Below are positions 47,516 through 57,713 of a stretch of DNA of 64,000 nucleotides, in pieces. Where the stretch lies: positions 1,794,001-1,858,000 of the forward strand of contig NZ_CP059322.2 of NCBI RefSeq assembly GCF_013694245.2. The letters are read 5' to 3'. The notes under the pieces are model-generated. The model was not told where the DNA came from. It did not search any database and saw only the letters and a program-made list of their open reading frames with translations. Position 1 is the stretch's first letter, and each line of letters opens with the position of its first letter. The stretch is from Micromonospora ferruginea (GTDB lineage: Bacteria > Actinomycetota > Actinomycetes > Mycobacteriales > Micromonosporaceae). A program made the translations under genes and the position numbers.

Positions 47516-48022
47516 TCAGGCCCACGGGCTCAGCGTGCCGTCGAACTCCTCGAAGACCAGCCAGGTGCGGGTGGAGAGCACCCCGGCGATGCTCTGCACC
47601 CGGTCCAGCACCACGTCCCGCAGGGTGGCGTTGTCCGGCGCGCGGACCAGCGCGAGCACGTCGTGCTCGCCGCTGAGCAGCGCCGCGTGCTCGATGTAGC
47701 GCACCTGGGCCAGCTCGGCGGAGACCTCCCGCCAGGTGTTCTGCTCGATGGTCAGCGCGATGTACGCCGAGGTGCCCAGCCCGGCCGGCTCGGGCGCCAC
47801 CCGCGCGGTGAAGCCGGTGAGCACGCCGTCGCGCAGCAGCCGTTCCACCCGGGCGTACGCGTTGGTGCGCGAGACGTGCACCCGTTCGGCGAGCGTGCGG
47901 ATGGAGATCCGGGCGTCGGCGACCAGTTCCCGCAGGATCCGCCGGTCGACGTCGTCGAGCGGCCCGGCCGAACGTCCCGTTCCGCCCGCCGCGCCCGGTG
48001 TGGCGCCGGTCTCCTGGCTCAC
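47516..48022 (-). CDS. Lrp/AsnC-family transcriptional regulator
   Basis: This 168-residue regulator has an N-terminal helix-turn-helix (LDDVDRRILRELVADARISI, then RTLAERVHVSRTNAYARVERL) and a C-terminal RAM ligand-binding domain (about residues 85-160). It is divergent from the branched-chain 2-oxoacid dehydrogenase genes and likely controls them, as BkdR-type proteins do elsewhere. GTG at 48022 has GGAGG at good spacing; GTG at 48031 is too close to it. Confidence 0.88.
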   Translation of the reverse strand: MSQETGATPGAAGGTGRSAGPLDDVDRRILRELVADARISIRTLAERVHVSRTNAYARVERLLRDGVLTGFTARVAPEPAGLGTSAYIALTIEQNTWREVSAELAQVRYIEHAALLSGEHDVLALVRAPDNATLRDVVLDRVQSIAGVLSTRTWLVFEEFDGTLSPWA

Positions 48023-48067
48023 CGCGCTCACCTCCCTGTGCCATTCGTCCCGCGTTCATCGCGGATG

Positions 48068-48076
48068 TTGAGTCAA
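48068..48076. promoter_or_regulatory. Palindrome TTGAGTCAA between the Lrp gene and the E1 operon
   Basis: A perfect 9-base palindrome, extendable to TG-TTGAGTCAA-TCA, lies in the short divergent intergenic region. It is a candidate Lrp operator and possible -35 element. Assignment is tentative. Confidence 0.35.
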
Positions 48077-48127
48077 TCATCCCCGGGCAGGAGCATAGGG
48101 CCACCACACGTCCAGGAGGTCCCCGCC

Positions 48128-49299
48128 GTGACGACCACACCCCAGGCGGTCCGCAGGGCATCCCCGCGGACCCGCCGGCCGGCCACCCCGGCCGCCGCCG
48201 ACCCGTCCGCCGGCCTGCTGCCGCAGTCCGAGCCGGTCCGGCTGCTGAACCCGGACGGCACCGCACTGCCGCCCCGCGACGACTACCCGGAGCCGCCGCT
48301 GGAGGCGCTGCGCGAGATGTACCGCCGGATGGTGGTCGGGCGCCGCTTCGACACCCAGGCCACCGCGCTGACCAAGCAGGGCCGGCTGGCCGTCTACCCG
48401 TCCGCGCGCGGCCAGGAGGCCTGCCAGGTCGGCGGCGTGCTCGCGCTGCGCGACTCGGACTGGGTCTTCCCCACCTACCGCGAGTCGATGGCGCTGACCG
48501 CCCGCGGCCTCGACCCGGTCGAGGTGCTCACCCTCCTGCGCGGCGACTGGCACTGCGGGTACGACCCGGCGGTCACCCGCACCGCGCCGCAGTGCACCCC
48601 GCTCGCCACCCAGACCGTGCACGCCGCCGGCCTGGCCTACGGCGAGTCCTACCAGGGGCGGGACACCGTCGCGCTCGCGTTCATCGGCGACGGCGCGACC
48701 AGTGAGGGCGACTTCCACGAGGGCGTCAACTTCGCCGCCGTGTTCAAGGCCCCGGTCGTGTTCCTGGTGCAGAACAACAAGTACGCGATCAGCGTGCCGC
48801 TGTCCCGGCAGACCGCCGCGCCGAGCCTGGCCTACAAGGGCGTCGGCTACGGCGTGCCCAGCGAGCAGGTCGACGGCAACGACCCGGTGGCCGTGCTGGC
48901 GGTGCTGAACCGCGCCGTGGCGCACGCCCGCGCCGGCAGGGGCCCGTACCTGATCGAGGCGCACACCTACCGGATGGAGCCGCACACCAACGCCGACGAC
49001 CAGACCCGCTACCGCGACGCCGAGGAGGTCGAGGCGTGGCGCGACCGCGACCCGATCGCCCGGCTGGAGGCGTACCTGCGGTCGCGGGGCGCGCTGGACG
49101 ACGCCGCGGTCGCCGCGGTCGCCGAGGAGGCCGAGGCGTACGCCGCCGGGCTGCGCCGGCGGATGGACGAGCAGCCCACCGTGGACCCGCTCAGCCTCTT
49201 CGACCACGTGTACGCCGAGCCCACGCCGCAACTCATCGAGCAGCGGGAACTGGTCCGGGCCGAGCTGGCCGCGGCCCGCGACGAGGACGGGGACGCCTG

Positions 49300-49300
<1 letters not shown>
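48128..49300 (+). CDS. bkdA: Branched-chain 2-oxoacid dehydrogenase E1 alpha subunit
   Basis: The 390-residue protein has an extended N-terminal arm (to about residue 45), then LLNPDGTALPPRDDYPEPPLEALREMYRRM (typical of branched-chain E1 alpha; quoted in part as LREMYRRM), FIGDGATSEGDFHEGVNFAA and NNKYAISVPLSRQ. With E1 beta and E2 it oxidatively decarboxylates 2-oxoacids from Val/Leu/Ile to acyl-CoAs. AGGAGG precedes the GTG. Acyl-CoAs from here could feed polyketide priming, but no link is shown. Confidence 0.9.
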
Positions 49301-50300
<1,000 letters not shown>

Positions 50301-50304
<4 letters not shown>

Positions 50305-51746
50305 CCGAACGCACCGAGCGCAGCGAGGGCCGTGAGGGCATGCCCGGCCGGCACGGCATGAGTGAAAGCACCGCTGTGGGGACCCGTGACTTCCTCCTGC
50401 CGGACCTGGGCGAGGGGTTGAGCGAGGCGGAGATCGTCGAGTGGCGGGTCGCGGTGGGCGACGTGGTCACCGTGGACCAGATCGTGGTCGAGGTGGAGAC
50501 CGCCAAGGCCGTGGTCGACGTGCCCTGCCCGTACCCGGGTCGGGTCGTGGCGCTGCACGGCGCGGCCGGTGAGGTCCGCCCGGTCGGCCAGCCGCTGATC
50601 ACCATCGCCCCGCTCGACGGCGACGGCGCCGCCGACCCGCACGCCACCTACCGCGAGGAGGAGCGGGCCGGGTCCGGCAACGTCCTCATCGGGTACGGCA
50701 CCGGGCACGGCGGTCCGGCCCGGCGGCGTCGCCGGCCCCGCCTGGCGGTCGCCCCGGAGCCCGGCACCCCGGCCTCGGCGGACGTCGGCTCCGGCCCCGC
50801 GCGGGCGGCGGCCGAGCGGACGCCGGACCCGGCGGGGGACGGTGGCCCGGTGTCGGCGCCGCTGGTCATCTCCCCGATCGTGCGGCGGCTGGCCCGCGAG
50901 CACGGGGTCGACCTGGCGTCGCTGCGCGGCACCGGTCCCGGTGGCGTGATCCGCCGGGCGGACGTGGAGACGGCCCGGACCGCCCCGGCCGCACGGCTGG
51001 CGGCGGTGCCGGACGCGCCGGACGCGCACGTCGGGCTCGCCCCGACCGGCGAGGGCGACGTGGTCGTCCCGCTCACCGGCATCCGCAAGGTCATCGCGGA
51101 CAAGCTCTCCCGCAGCCGCCGGGAGATCCCCGAGGTGACCATCTGGGTGGACGTGGACGCCACCGGGCTGCTGGAGACCCGGGCCGCGATCAACGCCGCC
51201 ACCCCGGACGCGCCGGTGAGCATCCTGGCCCTGCTGGCCCGCGTCTGCCTCAGCGGGCTGCGGAGGTATCCGCAGCTCAACGCGCGGGTCGACACCGAGG
51301 GGCAGCGGATCGTGCAGTCCGCCGGGGTGCACCTGGGCATCGCCGCGCAGACCGACCGGGGCCTGGTCGTGCCGGTGCTGCGCGACGCCCAGCGGCTCAC
51401 CACCGCCGAGCTGGCCGCGGCGCTGGCCGAGACCACGGCGGCGGCCCGGGCCGGGACCCTGCCGCCCGGCCGGCTGACCGGCGGCACGTTCACGCTCAAC
51501 AACTACGGGGTGTTCGGGGTGGACGGCTCCACGCCGATCATCAACCACCCGGAGGCGGCGCTGCTCGGCGTCGGGCGGATCGTGGACAAGCCCTGGGTGG
51601 TCGACGGTCAGCTCGCCGTCCGCAAGGTGACCCAGCTCAGCCTCACCTTCGACCACCGGGTCTGCGACGGTGGCGTGGCGGGCGGTTTCCTCCGCCACGT
51701 GGCCGACTGCGTCGAACGCCCCGCCCTGCTGATCGCCAACACCTGA
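50301..51746 (+). CDS. bkdC: Dihydrolipoamide acyltransferase (E2) of the 2-oxoacid dehydrogenase complex
   Basis: The 481-residue protein has one lipoyl domain (about residues 29-110, lipoyl lysine in VETAKAVVDV), an Arg/Pro-rich linker, an E3-binding domain (SPIVRRLAREHGVDLASLRG, about 194-230) and a catalytic domain ending in the active-site TFDHRVCDGG. It transfers the acyl group to CoA. The ATG overlaps the E1 beta stop; a GTG/ATG 20 codons on is possible because the first residues are non-conserved. E3 is not encoded here. Confidence 0.9.
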
Positions 51747-51760
51747 TCCGACGCCGGGAG

Positions 51761-51811
51761 ACCTTGGTACGAAATCGCCCCTGAAAGGGCGAACTCGTAC
51801 CAAGGTCTTTT
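51761..51811 (+). terminator. Rho-independent terminator after the E2 gene
   Basis: Perfect 12-base arms (ACCTTGGTACGA and complement) surround an inner GCCC/GGGC stem, followed by CTTTT. It lies 15 bases after the stop. Confidence 0.8.
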
Positions 51812-51911
51812 CCCGCGCAGCCGTTTCCGAGCAATTCCGCCGAAGGTGCCACACCGTGACGCCGGGCCTACAGAATGTGGGCGAGGGGGTTCCGGAAATG
51901 GGGGGCGAAAT

Positions 51912-53183
51912 ATGTTTGTGAGGCGGCGACTGACGCTTTTCGCGATGACCGTCGCGGCCGCGCCGCTGGCGGTCGGCGCGTGCACCGCCGGCCCGAGGTC
52001 GGCGGTGAAGCAGGCCGAGGCGGCGCCGCCGTCGGTCACGGTGACGCCGGCCGACCGGGCCCGCGACGTGCCGATCAGCGCGGAGGTGGGCACGAAGGTC
52101 AGCAACGGCAGGGTGACCGGCGTGAAGCTCACCGACGACAAGGGCCGCCCGGTGCCGGCGCAGGCCCGCGAGGACGGATCCGGCTGGGTGCCGGACGCGC
52201 CGCTGGCCAATTCCCGGACGTACACGGCCGAGGTGACCGTGAGCGGCGATTCCGGGAAGACCGCGACGCGGAAGACGACGTTCACGACGATGGCCAGATC
52301 CACCAAACCGGCCGTCACCAGCGAATTGTATTTCCAGGACAAGCAGACGTACGGGACGGCGATGCCGGTGGTGCTCGGTTTCGACCCGCCGATCCCGCCG
52401 GAGGCCCGGGCGGACGTGCAACGTCGGCTCTTCGTCAGGACCAGTCCGTCGCAGCCCGGCACCTGGTCCTGGATGTCCGACGGCAAGCAGGCCGAGTACC
52501 GGGCGCCGGACCGCTGGAAACCCGGCACGACGATCAGCGTCCGCAGCGCGCTGGAGGGGCTGCCCATCGGCAAGGAGGCGGTCGGCGACTCCGACCGGGT
52601 GGCGACCGCCAAGGTGGGCCGGCAGGTGTCGCTGGACATCGACAACACCACCAAGCAGATGACGGTCTACCAGGACGGCAAGGTGCTCCGAAAGCTCCCG
52701 GTCAGCCTCGGCAAGCCGAGCACGCCGAGTTCCAGCGGCACCATGGTGATCATGGAGAAGCACGAGCACACCACGTTCGACACGCGGGGCGAGCCGGACG
52801 GCGGCTACGTGGTCGACGTGGACGACGCGCAGCGGCTGACCTGGGGCGGCGAGTTCATCCACTCGGCGCCGTGGTCGGAGGGGGAGCAGGGCTACAACAA
52901 CACCTCGCACGGCTGCACGAACGTCTCGGCCGCCGGCGCCGACTGGCTGATGGGCGTCACCCAGGTCGGTGACCTGGTGACCGTCAAGGGCACCGAGGTG
53001 CAGCTCCAGCCGGGCAACGGCTTCACCGCCTGGAACGTCGGCTGGAACGAGTTCGCCAAGGGCAGCGCGCTGCCCGTACCGGCGGGGTTGAAGCCCACGC
53101 AGAGCCCGACGCCGCACCCGGGCGCGGTGGCCGGCGGGTCCGCGCCCGCCCCCACCCCGACCAGGAGCAACAGCGGCGGCTGA
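51912..53183 (+). CDS. L,D-transpeptidase lipoprotein (YkuD family, Ig-like domain)
   Basis: This 423-residue protein has a lipoprotein signal peptide with lipobox VGAC at about residue 23. Ig-like regions follow (about 40-230), then the YkuD catalytic domain with SHGCTNVS (Cys335) and the upstream histidine in FIHSAPWS. A Pro/Thr/Ser-rich tail ends the protein. It forms 3-3 cross-links in peptidoglycan outside the membrane, like mycobacterial LdtB-type enzymes. The ATG at 51912 precedes the basic n-region. Confidence 0.9.
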   Translation: MFVRRRLTLFAMTVAAAPLAVGACTAGPRSAVKQAEAAPPSVTVTPADRARDVPISAEVGTKVSNGRVTGVKLTDDKGRPVPAQAREDGSGWVPDAPLANSRTYTAEVTVSGDSGKTATRKTTFTTMARSTKPAVTSELYFQDKQTYGTAMPVVLGFDPPIPPEARADVQRRLFVRTSPSQPGTWSWMSDGKQAEYRAPDRWKPGTTISVRSALEGLPIGKEAVGDSDRVATAKVGRQVSLDIDNTTKQMTVYQDGKVLRKLPVSLGKPSTPSSSGTMVIMEKHEHTTFDTRGEPDGGYVVDVDDAQRLTWGGEFIHSAPWSEGEQGYNNTSHGCTNVSAAGADWLMGVTQVGDLVTVKGTEVQLQPGNGFTAWNVGWNEFAKGSALPVPAGLKPTQSPTPHPGAVAGGSAPAPTPTRSNSGG

Positions 53184-53202
53184 ATCCGGGGAGGAACGGC
53201 CA

Positions 53203-53234
53203 CGGGCCGGCCCGCGTCCGCGCGGGCCGGCCCG
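53203..53234. terminator. Bidirectional hairpin between convergent genes
   Basis: Perfect 14-base arms (CGGGCCGGCCCGCG and complement) close a TCCG loop between the stops at 53183 and 53244. Confidence 0.6.
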
Positions 53235-53243
53235 GCGCCGGTC

Positions 53244-54263
53244 TCAGTCCAGGTCGACGCGGGCCACCCCGGTCGCGGTCAGGCTGCCCAGCCAGAGCTG
53301 GCGGCCGTGCTGCCGCACGCCCGTCACCATCGGGTACGCGCCGCTCGGGCCGTGCAGCGTCCGCAGCACCCGCCCCGCGCCGTCGACCAGCGCGACCAGC
53401 CCGTAGCGACGCGGCTGCGGCTGCACCGCCCCGGGCAGCAGCGCGACGAGCTGCCGCAGCCGGGGATGGGGCAGCAACCGCTCCATGGCCGGCAGCCGGG
53501 GACTGGGCAGCGCGATCCAGTACGTCCCGTCGCCCACCGCGGAGACGTTGTCCGGGTAGGCCGGCAGGTCGGCCAGCACGGTGGCCCGGCCGCCCGGCAG
53601 GTCCACCCGCAGCAGCCGGTGGGTGGCGGTCTCCACCAGCATGAGCGCCGACTCGTCCGGGGTGAGCGCCAGCCCGTTCGGGAAGTAGAGCCCGCCGGCC
53701 ACCACGTCGGTGCGCCCGGTCCGCCGGTCGTAGGCCAGCACCCGGCCGTTGGGGCGGTGCTCCAGCAGGTCCCGCTTCCAGTGCGACAGCGGGAACCGGT
53801 CGGACGAGTCGGTGAAGTAGACCGTGCCGTCGTGGGCCACCGCCGCGTTGTCGGCCAGGTGCACCGGCGGCGCGGTGCCGGTCAGCTCGTGCACCGCGCC
53901 GGCCGGGTCGACCCGCAGCAACCCCCGGTAGGCGTCGCAGACCAGCAGCCCGCCGTCGACCGGGTCCAGTTCGATGCCGAGCGGGCGACCGCCGGTCACG
54001 GCGAGCAGCGTGGGCCGGGTGCCGGCCGGGGCGTCCACCGGCCACCACCAGAGCCGGCCGTCCTCGTCGCCGCTGATCGCCCGGCCCTCGGCGTCGACCA
54101 CCACGTCCTCCGGCCCGAGCCCGCCGTCGGGCAGCGGCAGCAGGTCGGCCCGGTCCAGCCGGGTGTCGCCGGGGGCCCAGACCCCGGTCAGCGGCGGCGG
54201 CACGGTCGCCGGCTCGCGGACCGGGCGGATCAGCAGGGGCACGCGCGGGCGGGGGACGGCCAT
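53244..54263 (-). CDS. SMP-30/strictosidine synthase-like beta-propeller protein
   Basis: The 339-residue protein shows repeated beta-propeller blades: GPEDVVVDAEGRAISGDEDG, LGIELDPVDGGLLVCDAYRG, GTVYFTDSSDRFPLSHW and YFPNGLALTPDESALMLVE. These match the SMP-30/gluconolactonase and strictosidine-synthase-like group. No signal peptide is evident. A lactonase or esterase activity is possible but not demonstrable from sequence. Confidence 0.8.
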   Translation of the reverse strand: MAVPRPRVPLLIRPVREPATVPPPLTGVWAPGDTRLDRADLLPLPDGGLGPEDVVVDAEGRAISGDEDGRLWWWPVDAPAGTRPTLLAVTGGRPLGIELDPVDGGLLVCDAYRGLLRVDPAGAVHELTGTAPPVHLADNAAVAHDGTVYFTDSSDRFPLSHWKRDLLEHRPNGRVLAYDRRTGRTDVVAGGLYFPNGLALTPDESALMLVETATHRLLRVDLPGGRATVLADLPAYPDNVSAVGDGTYWIALPSPRLPAMERLLPHPRLRQLVALLPGAVQPQPRRYGLVALVDGAGRVLRTLHGPSGAYPMVTGVRQHGRQLWLGSLTATGVARVDLD

Positions 54264-54477
54264 CGGGTCATTGTGGGCCCGCCGGCGCTCCGGCGGGGAG
54301 TCCCGCCCGGCGTGTCCGCGCCGCCACCTCCGCCCGGCCCGGGTGGCCCGGCCGGCGCAGGGCGGGTCGCCGCGGTGGCCGGAGGCTGCGGGAAGACCCT
54401 GAGACGGGTCGGGGTCGGCACCCCGGCGCTACCCGGAACCCCGCCTTCGAGCTGCCGGAACTGTCGGTGGTCGGGGG

Positions 54478-54483
54478 TAGGTT
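54478..54483 (+). promoter_or_regulatory. -10 element of the STAS gene (leaderless)
   Basis: TAGGTT ends seven bases before the ATG at 54491 with no ribosome-binding site between them, suggesting a leaderless mRNA. Confidence 0.4.
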
Positions 54484-54490
54484 TGCGGGT

Positions 54491-54850
54491 ATGAGGGACA
54501 GCGGCGACCGCTTCGCGGTGGTGACGGAGGTGCTCGACCACGTGGTCGAGCTGCGCCCGGTCGGCGAGATCGACATCGCCACCGTGTCGGCGTTCCGGGC
54601 CGCGCTCTGGGCGGCGCCGGCGCGGCCGGTGGTGCGCGTCGACCTGTCCGGCGTGCCGCTGCTCTCCGCCGCCGGGGTGCGCGCGCTGGCCGCCGCCCAC
54701 CTGCGGATCCGGGCCCGCGGCGGTGAGCTGGTGCTGGTCGACCCGGCGCCGGTGGTGGCCCGGGTGCTGCGGGTGACCGGCCTGCACCGGGTCGTGCCGG
54801 TGCACCAGTCGGGCCCCGCCAGCGAGCTGCTGACCTGCGCCGCCGCCTGA
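54491..54850 (+). CDS. STAS-domain anti-sigma factor antagonist
   Basis: This 119-residue protein is a single STAS domain with the phosphorylation-site block VDLSGVPLLSAAGVRAL; the serine in LLSAAG matches the regulatory serine of SpoIIAA/RsbV-type proteins. Such proteins release sigma factors from anti-sigma kinases when unphosphorylated. No partner kinase or sigma gene is adjacent. The ATG at 54491 fits the domain start; an upstream in-frame start at 54467 is unlikely. Confidence 0.85.
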   Translation: MRDSGDRFAVVTEVLDHVVELRPVGEIDIATVSAFRAALWAAPARPVVRVDLSGVPLLSAAGVRALAAAHLRIRARGGELVLVDPAPVVARVLRVTGLHRVVPVHQSGPASELLTCAAA

Positions 54851-54855
54851 GCGCG

Positions 54856-54888
54856 ACCGGGCCGCCGGCGGAACGCCGACGGCCCGGT
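54856..54888. terminator. Hairpin between convergent STAS and FKBP genes
   Basis: Nine-base arms (ACCGGGCCG and CGGCCCGGT) enclose a 15-base segment that can itself pair (GGCG/CGCC). Confidence 0.5.
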
Positions 54889-54902
54889 GACTTCCGAAGC
54901 GC

Positions 54903-55271
54903 TCAGCGCACGCCGAGCAGGTCCACCACGAAGACCAGCGTCTCGTTCGGCTTGATGACGCCACCGGCGCCCCGGGCGCCGTAGCCCAGGTGCGGCGGGA
55001 TGGTGAGCCGGCGTCGGCCGCCCACCTTCATGCCGATCACGCCCTGGTCCCAGCCGGCGATGACCTGGCCGCCGCCGAGCGGGAACTCGAACGTCTCACC
55101 CCGGTTCCACGAGGCGTCGAACTCGCGGCCGGTGGAGTGGGCCACGCCCACGTAGTGCACGCTGGCGAGCTGGCCGGCGTGGGCCTCCGGGCCGTCGCCG
55201 ACCGTGATGTCCTCGACGACGAGATCGGCGGGCGGCGCGCCCTCGATCGGGCCAACCTCGGGCTTCTCCAT
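54903..55271 (-). CDS. FKBP-type peptidyl-prolyl cis-trans isomerase
   Basis: This 122-residue cytoplasmic FKBP domain has VHYVGVAHSTGREFDASWNRG, FPLGGGQVIAGWDQGVIGMKVGG and IPPHLGYGARGAGGVIKPNETLVFVV (quoted in part). Active-site aromatic residues are retained. It catalyses proline isomerisation during folding. GAGGAG precedes the ATG. It is monocistronic. Confidence 0.93.
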   Translation of the reverse strand: MEKPEVGPIEGAPPADLVVEDITVGDGPEAHAGQLASVHYVGVAHSTGREFDASWNRGETFEFPLGGGQVIAGWDQGVIGMKVGGRRRLTIPPHLGYGARGAGGVIKPNETLVFVVDLLGVR

Positions 55272-55415
55272 GAGCGGGTCTCCTCGGTGCTGACGGTGTG
55301 GTCACCGTCGATCCTGCCGGATCGTGACCGGCCGATACGCGCCGGTACCCGCCCCGGCGCGTACGACGGGGCGGGCGCCGCCTGCCGGCGACGCCCGCCC
55401 CAGGGCGACCTGCGC

Positions 55416-55964
55416 TCACCTCAGCCAGGGCAGGCGCTGGACCAGGGGAAGCTTCGCCCAGGCCCGGCCGAGGCCGAGGGTGTTGCCGGCACCGACCAGG
55501 GCCAGGCCGGCGAGCAGGCCCGCGTAGATGAGGTGGTCGTCCATGAAGGGGTTGTTCTCCGGAGGCAGGACCGCGGTCCACATCATGACCAGCAGCAGCC
55601 CACCGGCGGCGGCGGCGATCCGGGTGCCGATGCCGAGCAGCAGCGCCACGCCGATGCCGAGCAGGCCGAGCATGAACAGCCAGTCCGCCCAGGCCGCGCC
55701 CGCGATGTCGTGGTAGAAGCCCTGGAACGGGCCGGCCGCGCCGAAGCTCAGGAAGCCCTTGGTCGGGCTGCCGCCGTTGATCCAGGCGTTCTTCGCCGGG
55801 GTCTCGTGTCCCAGGCCGAACATCTTGTCCAGGAACGCCCAGAGGAAGGTCCAGCCCAGGGCGATCCGCAGCCCGGCCCAGACGAACCGGGTGGCCTTCT
55901 GGCGGGGGGTCTCGGCCGCCGGGGCGGTGGTGGCGGCGGGGGTCCGCTCGATTGTCGCGGTCAT
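55416..55964 (-). CDS. DoxX-family membrane protein
   Basis: The 182-residue protein has four predicted transmembrane helices and DoxX/TQO-small-type features: GLRIALGWTFLWAFLDKMFG, LFMLGLLGIGVALLLGIGTR and GLLLVMMWTAVLPPENNPF. DoxX proteins are linked to redox or thiosulfate-quinone functions, but the role here is unknown. The ATG at 55964 is preferred; a GTG three codons upstream is possible. Confidence 0.8.
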   Translation of the reverse strand: MTATIERTPAATTAPAAETPRQKATRFVWAGLRIALGWTFLWAFLDKMFGLGHETPAKNAWINGGSPTKGFLSFGAAGPFQGFYHDIAGAAWADWLFMLGLLGIGVALLLGIGTRIAAAAGGLLLVMMWTAVLPPENNPFMDDHLIYAGLLAGLALVGAGNTLGLGRAWAKLPLVQRLPWLR

Positions 55965-56189
55965 GGTCTCCACGTCCCTTCCTGTGCCTCGCACCGCGCT
56001 TTCCGGTGGCACCTTCATTCCACTCCCCGGCGGTGGTCGGGAGCAGGGCCGAGGGTGCCTCGCGTACGGGTCCTTGGTCCCGTCCCGACCCGGTCCGGAG
56101 GGCCCGCCCGGGACCGGCCCGCCGCCCCTGCCCGGATCCCCACCGGCGGCCTAGCGTCGCTGGTGGAGCCACGTGGCGAGGAGGTCGCG

Positions 56190-56888
56190 ATGAGGACATG
56201 GCAGGTGGCCGACGTGATGACCAGGGACGTCGCCACGGTGGGCGAGGAGACGCCGTACCGCGACGTCGTCGACGTGCTGGTGCGGGAACGGGTCAGCGGG
56301 GTGCCGGTGGTGGACTCGTTCCGCCGGGTCCTCGGGGTGATCTCCGAGGCGGACCTGCTGCACAAGGTGGAGCGGGCCGGCCACCCCGACGAGCGGCGGG
56401 TGTTCGCCGGGCGTCGCCGGCGCGCCGCCCGGGAGAAGGCGGGCGCGCTGGTGGCCCGGGACCTGATGACCGCGCCGGCGGTCACCACCCACGAGCGGGC
56501 GACGCTGGCGGCCACCGCCCGGCTGATGGACCGCGAGGCGGTCAAGCGGCTGCCGGTCCTCGACGACCTCGGCCGGCTGGCCGGCATCGTGACCCGTGGC
56601 GACCTGCTGCGGGTGCACCTGCGCACCGACGCGGAGATCCGCGAGGACGTGGTCCGGGAGGTGCTGCGCCGGGTGCTCTCCGTCCGGGACGGCCTGGTCA
56701 CGGTGCAGGTCCGCGGCGGCGAGGTCACCATGGACGGCCGGCTGGACCGCCGCAGCGCCGTCGACCTCGCCGGCCGCCTGGCCGGTCAGGTCGCCGGCGT
56801 GGTCGCGGTGCACAACGCCATCGCCTACGACGTGGACGACACCACGCTGATGGAGCTGGACCCGGTGCACGCCACCCCGATCGCCTGA
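56190..56888 (+). CDS. CBS-pair and BON domain protein
   Basis: This 232-residue protein has two CBS motifs (VADVMTRDVATVGEETPYRD and VARDLMTAPAVTTHE regions, about residues 5-60 and 88-145) and a C-terminal BON domain (about 150-215, VREVLRRVLSVRDGLVTVQV). CBS pairs bind adenine nucleotides; BON domains bind phospholipids. Together they suggest a membrane-associated nucleotide sensor. GAGGAGG precedes the ATG. Confidence 0.85.
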   Translation: MRTWQVADVMTRDVATVGEETPYRDVVDVLVRERVSGVPVVDSFRRVLGVISEADLLHKVERAGHPDERRVFAGRRRRAAREKAGALVARDLMTAPAVTTHERATLAATARLMDREAVKRLPVLDDLGRLAGIVTRGDLLRVHLRTDAEIREDVVREVLRRVLSVRDGLVTVQVRGGEVTMDGRLDRRSAVDLAGRLAGQVAGVVAVHNAIAYDVDDTTLMELDPVHATPIA

Positions 56889-56916
56889 CCGTCGCGTCCC
56901 CGTCCCGGGCGACCGA

Positions 56917-57633
56917 TCAGACGGCGGTGGCGAGCTGGGCGGCGAGCAGCGCCGGCGCCTCGGCCAGCGATGGGCCGTACCAGGTGAGGTGCCGGCCGGA
57001 GACCAGCGCCGAGGGCACCCCCGGGAACGCCTCCGGCCCGTCGTCGGCGGCGAACCGGTACGGCTCGTCCGGCAGCACCACCAGCTCCGGCGCCCGGGCC
57101 CGCAGCCGGTCGAGCGTCGGGCGGGGATAGCGCTCCGGGTCGGTGGCCCAGGCGTTGACCACGCCGAGCCGGCGCAGCACGTCCCCGGCGAACGTGTCCC
57201 GGCCCAGCACCACCCAGGGGCGCCGCCACACCGGCACCACCGCGGTGCGGACCCGCTCCGGCACCGGCGGCGCGGCCCATGCCCGGCGGGCCGCGCGCAG
57301 CCAGGCCGGCTCGTCGGGCGCGCCGATCGCGGCGACCAGCGCGCCGAGCTGGTCGAGCGCCTCCGGCACGGTACGCGGGAAGGTGACCCGCACCGCCACC
57401 CCGGCCGCACGCAGCGCCTCCGCGTCGGCCAGCCGGTTCTCCTCCTCGTTGAGCAGCACGAGGTCGGGCGACAGGGCGAGCACCCGGTCCAGGTCGGGGT
57501 ACTTCGTCCCGCCGACCCGGGCGACGTCCAGCCCGGCCGGGTGCGTGCACCAGTCGGTCGCGCCGACCAGCACCTCCGGCCGGGTCGCCGCGACCGCCTC
57601 GGTCAGCGACGGCACCAGCGACACCACCCGCAC
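56917..57633 (-). CDS. BtuF-like helical-backbone metal receptor protein without signal peptide
   Basis: The 238-residue protein resembles cobalamin/siderophore-binding proteins: RVVSLVPSLTEAVAA at the N-terminus, GATDWCTHPAGL, a central backbone helix and a C-terminal lobe. No signal peptide or lipobox is present and no ABC permease or ATPase genes are near, so it is probably a cytoplasmic member of this fold rather than a transport receptor. Start is a GTG. Confidence 0.78.
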   Translation of the reverse strand: MRVVSLVPSLTEAVAATRPEVLVGATDWCTHPAGLDVARVGGTKYPDLDRVLALSPDLVLLNEEENRLADAEALRAAGVAVRVTFPRTVPEALDQLGALVAAIGAPDEPAWLRAARRAWAAPPVPERVRTAVVPVWRRPWVVLGRDTFAGDVLRRLGVVNAWATDPERYPRPTLDRLRARAPELVVLPDEPYRFAADDGPEAFPGVPSALVSGRHLTWYGPSLAEAPALLAAQLATAV

Positions 57634-57713
57634 GTCCGGCCTCCCCTCGTAGCGGTCCGTCCTCGCGTATCACCGCCGCCGTCCGGCGGCGCGGCTCGTC
57701 CGGCGTCGACCGG